Positions 5,671-7,015 of a stretch of DNA of 7,015 nt are shown here, one piece after another. Origin of the DNA: Actinomycetes bacterium (GTDB lineage Bacteria; Actinomycetota; Acidimicrobiia; Acidimicrobiales; RAAP-2); contig JAJXXB010000072.1 of NCBI GenBank assembly GCA_021781315.1, forward strand, positions 1 through 7,015, in the 5' to 3' direction. The notes beneath the pieces are model-generated. The model was not told the origin of the DNA. It saw nothing but the letters and a program-made list of their open reading frames with translations, and did not search any database. The number at the start of each line of letters is the position of its first letter. The stretch's first letter is position 1. Both the position numbers and the translations under genes were made by a program.

Positions 5671-6096
5671 GTGCCCCACGTCGTCGTTCGCATCACCAGC
5701 CCGCGTCCACCCGCCGAAGTCCTCGCCGACATGGCGGACTTCAGCCACGCTCCCGAATGGGACCCGAGCGTCGTCTCCGCCACGCGACTCGACGCGGGTC
5801 CCCTGCGCGTGGCGAGTCGCTTCGACCTCGTGGTTCGATCCGCGCGACGCGTTACGCCCCTGCGCTACGAGGTGACCGAACTCGATGAGCAACACGCGAT
5901 CTTGACGGCTCGCACAGCGACCCTCGAGTCCATCGACACCCTCAGCGTGGAGTCCCAGGGCCACGGCACGGTCTTCACCTACGACGCCCGACTCACGCTG
6001 CTAGGTATCTGGCGCGTCTTCAACCCGGTTCTCGCGGTGATGTTTCGCTCCCTCGCGTCAAGGGCCGAGGCCGGGATCCGGCACCGCTTGTCGTAG
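5671..6096 (+). CDS. SRPBCC (START/polyketide-cyclase-like) family protein
   Basis: This 141-residue protein begins with a beta strand, MPHVVVRITSPRPPAEV, then helices with DMADFSHAPEWDPSVVSATRL (19-39), where the x-x-W-D-P turn after the first helices is characteristic of SRPBCC proteins. Alternating strands follow (SRFDLVVRSARRVTPLRYEV, then GHGTVFTYDARLTLLG), and a long C-terminal helix (VLAVMFRSLASRAEAGI). That is the complete helix-grip fold, which encloses a hydrophobic ligand cavity. No catalytic residues can be assigned. The GTG start has AGGAG 5 bases upstream. The gene shares the TTTAGTGCTAA promoter region with the divergent B12-domain regulator, so it is probably in the same regulon; a lipid-binding or lipid-transfer part in the modification pathway is inference. 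There is no signal peptide, so a cytoplasmic location is likely. Confidence 0.88.
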   Translation: MPHVVVRITSPRPPAEVLADMADFSHAPEWDPSVVSATRLDAGPLRVASRFDLVVRSARRVTPLRYEVTELDEQHAILTARTATLESIDTLSVESQGHGTVFTYDARLTLLGIWRVFNPVLAVMFRSLASRAEAGIRHRLS

Positions 6097-6131
6097 CACC
6101 CAGGCGCCACCTCGCAACCTCACCGTCGCGC

Positions 6132-6251
6132 ATGCCACGCCCGTACGCCGTCGAGTACGTGGGCGAATTCACGAATCGGTGGTCGCTCGTCGAATGTCCG
6201 AGCGGGGCACGGCGGATTCTCTTGGCGCCCACCAGGGCGTCGAGCACCTAA
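6132..6251 (+). CDS. Possible small hypothetical protein, 39 aa
   Basis: ATG 6132 to TAA 6249-6251 encodes 39 residues beginning MPRPYAVEYVGEFTNRWSLV, followed by ECPSGARRILLAP. About 80% of its codons end in G or C, as in the real genes here, and the composition is protein-like (aromatics, no Arg/Pro runs). It has no visible Shine-Dalgarno, and the frame is open upstream of the ATG, so it could equally be a fragment of a longer decayed gene. I do not recognise the family. It overlaps open frames on the minus strand that look like noise. Confidence 0.25.
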   Translation: MPRPYAVEYVGEFTNRWSLVECPSGARRILLAPTRASST

Positions 6252-6278
6252 CGCCTGCACCGAGCTCGTGGTCGTTGT

Positions 6279-6459
6279 CGTACGTTCGCCAATGCTGAAG
6301 GTAGTAGGCGTCTTCAATTCGAGTCGACCGTTCTAGCGTTCGGTATTTAAGACACAGCCCCGAGGAGCCGACGATGACGTGGTCGACGTTGCCGTGGAGT
6401 CCGGGCGTGTGAGGGGATAGTTCTCCAGGGGATCGCCTGTCGCCGACGTTCACCTCCAT
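6279..6459 (-). pseudogene. Relic of a NERD-domain (nuclease-related) protein
   Basis: Reading the minus strand from 6459, the frame gives VGDRRSPGELSPHTPGLHGN and then VDHVIVGSSG, which resembles the core of NERD proteins (typically D-R-R-x-P-G, then x-N-I-D-H-V-V-V-G-P-S-G, then V-F-x-L-D-T-K-N). At the run CCCC (plus 6358-6361) the similarity shifts frame: the next frame reads GCVLNTER, a TAG stop (6335-6333), then NGRLELKTPTTFSIGERTT, which fits the strand after the D-T-K motif. So there is one frameshift, one in-frame stop, and loss of the expected catalytic-type D/K residues (N and E/R instead). Beyond about 6279 no frame continues the similarity. The match rests on about 40 residues remembered by pattern, so the family call is moderate; that it is broken is more secure. 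Confidence 0.45.
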
Positions 6460-6608
6460 CGTGAACGTCACCCTCGATCGTGGCGGGGCGTCTCGCGCTC
6501 GGCGACCCCATGCGCGGGCCGGCGTCTGGACCCACAACAGGGCCGACGTTGTTCACGGGCTCACCGGTGCCGGCCCGAGGACTGTGTGTACCGGGTGCTG
6601 GCGATCGC

Positions 6609-7015
6609 CTACGCGGCCTCGAGTGCCAGCTCGTCTCCGAGCGGTGTGTCGAGGTCGGTGTCGCGTTCGCTCGATCGACCGACGAGACCCATGAGGACGA
6701 TGGCGCTGGCGGCAAAGAGCGAACCGACTTCGAACACGACGTGCATCCCGTGCACCAGCACCGCGACCTGACGAGTCTGCGCCGCGCGGTCCGCGCTCGC
6801 CAGGAACTGGGCGTGGTTGGTCACCGAGGAGAAGACATTCACGAGTACTGCCAGACCGACGGCGGCTCCGAGTTGCTGGGAGACGTTGACCAGACCCGAC
6901 GCCGCGCCGGCGTCGAGCGGGCTGACGCCCTCGAGCGAGAGGGTGGCCAGGGACACGAAGGAGAGTCCCGAGCCCATCGCGAGCACGAGGATCACCGACA
7001 GAATCGCCCCATAGT
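6609..7015 (-). CDS. DHA2-type MFS drug/proton antiporter, C-terminal end (cut by window edge)
   Basis: The frame is open from the right edge and ends at TAG 6611-6609, giving the last 135 residues. The visible protein starts YGAILSVILVLAMGSGLSF, a membrane helix, then the loop SLEGVSPLDAGAASGLVNVS and a helix QQLGAAVGLAVLVNVF. This G-A-A-S-G-L-x-N-x-x-Q-Q-L-G-A-A-x-G pattern is typical of the second half of 14-helix DHA2 (EmrB/QacA-like) exporters. An extracytoplasmic stretch of about 30 residues follows, then a last helix (FEVGSLFAASAIVLMGLVG) and a short acidic C-terminal tail (SERDTDLDTPLGDELALEAA). The GTG at 6995 is not the start; roughly 350 N-terminal residues lie outside. It is convergent with the SRPBCC gene across the decayed region, and nothing links it to the lipid operon. 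Confidence 0.88.
   Translation of the reverse strand, partial: YGAILSVILVLAMGSGLSFVSLATLSLEGVSPLDAGAASGLVNVSQQLGAAVGLAVLVNVFSSVTNHAQFLASADRAAQTRQVAVLVHGMHVVFEVGSLFAASAIVLMGLVGRSSERDTDLDTPLGDELALEAA

Larger units (their letters stand above)
6097..6608. other. 512-bp region without an intact recognisable gene
   Basis: Between the SRPBCC stop and the end of the convergent transporter gene, all longer open frames have poor resemblance to known proteins. The region holds a possible 39-codon ORF (6132-6251, +) and a decayed NERD-like segment on the minus strand (6279-6459). From about 6460 to 6608 I see only G+C-rich sequence with short inverted repeats (for example around GGGCTCACCGGTGCCGGCCC, 6559-6578), which could end transcription of the transporter gene but lack a T-run. 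It contains locally more AT-rich patches than the neighbouring genes (for example 6340-6350). Confidence 0.6.

Noticed and set aside
4826..5875. Long plus-strand open frame (349 codons) opposite the regulator
   Set aside because: It is antisense to a gene with clear HTH and B12 domains, has no recognisable domain, and spans the divergent promoter. Long shadow frames are expected at this G+C content.
6169..6537. Minus-strand 122-codon open frame as an intact gene
   Set aside because: Only a short internal segment resembles a protein family (NERD), and the similarity changes frame and meets a stop; the ends are noise.
1..7015. CRISPR array, tRNA/rRNA genes, insertion sequence or attachment sites
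   Set aside because: No regularly spaced repeats, no cloverleaf or rRNA-like sequence, no transposase or terminal inverted repeats were seen on either strand.

Overview
The window is high-G+C bacterial DNA with strong G/C preference at third codon positions, many GTG starts and tightly packed or overlapping genes. Protein flavour (a dienelactone-hydrolase opening of VLFHHAQGLT type, a DHRS12-like SDR, a UfaA1-type fatty-acid gene set, an excisionase-type HTH/B12 regulator, a DHA2 transporter) points to an actinobacterium, possibly a non-mycobacterial lineage such as Acidimicrobiia. The phylum is fairly likely; the class is a guess.

Layout. 1-204 (-) is the N-terminal part of a dienelactone hydrolase-family protein, cut by the window edge. 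343-1350 (-) is a DHRS12-like short-chain dehydrogenase. 1351-1432 is a divergent promoter region holding the palindrome TTTAGTGCTAAA. 1433-4735 (+) is a three-gene operon with overlapping ends: FAD-dependent oxidoreductase (COG2907 type), DUF1365 protein, and a cyclopropane-fatty-acid-synthase-family methyltransferase. 4739-5584 (-) is a cobalamin-binding HTH regulator that converges on the operon with only 3 bp between the stop codons. 5585-5670 is a second divergent promoter region, with TTTAGTGCTAAC, sharing 11 bases with the first. 5671-6096 (+) is a small SRPBCC lipid-binding-fold protein. 6097-6608 is a decayed stretch with a possible 39-codon ORF and a frameshifted, stop-interrupted relic of a NERD-domain protein. 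6609-7015 (-) is the C-terminal end of a DHA2-type MFS transporter.

How it fits together. The FAD/DUF1365/CFA trio is the same gene set and order as Mycobacterium tuberculosis Rv0449c-Rv0448c-Rv0447c (ufaA1), and the FAD and CFA partners are fused in plant cyclopropane synthases, so it most likely modifies unsaturated acyl chains of membrane lipids using S-adenosylmethionine. The regulator carries the Wx9EH and ExH features of CarH/LitR adenosylcobalamin photoreceptors, but on a different (excisionase-like) DNA-binding domain. The 11-base motif occurs, by eye, only in the two divergent promoter regions flanking the operon and regulator. The simplest model is a B12- (probably light-) responsive regulon of five genes plus the regulator: SDR, FAD oxidoreductase, DUF1365, CFA-like methyltransferase, SRPBCC protein. 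The lipid product and the inducing signal are inferred, not shown.
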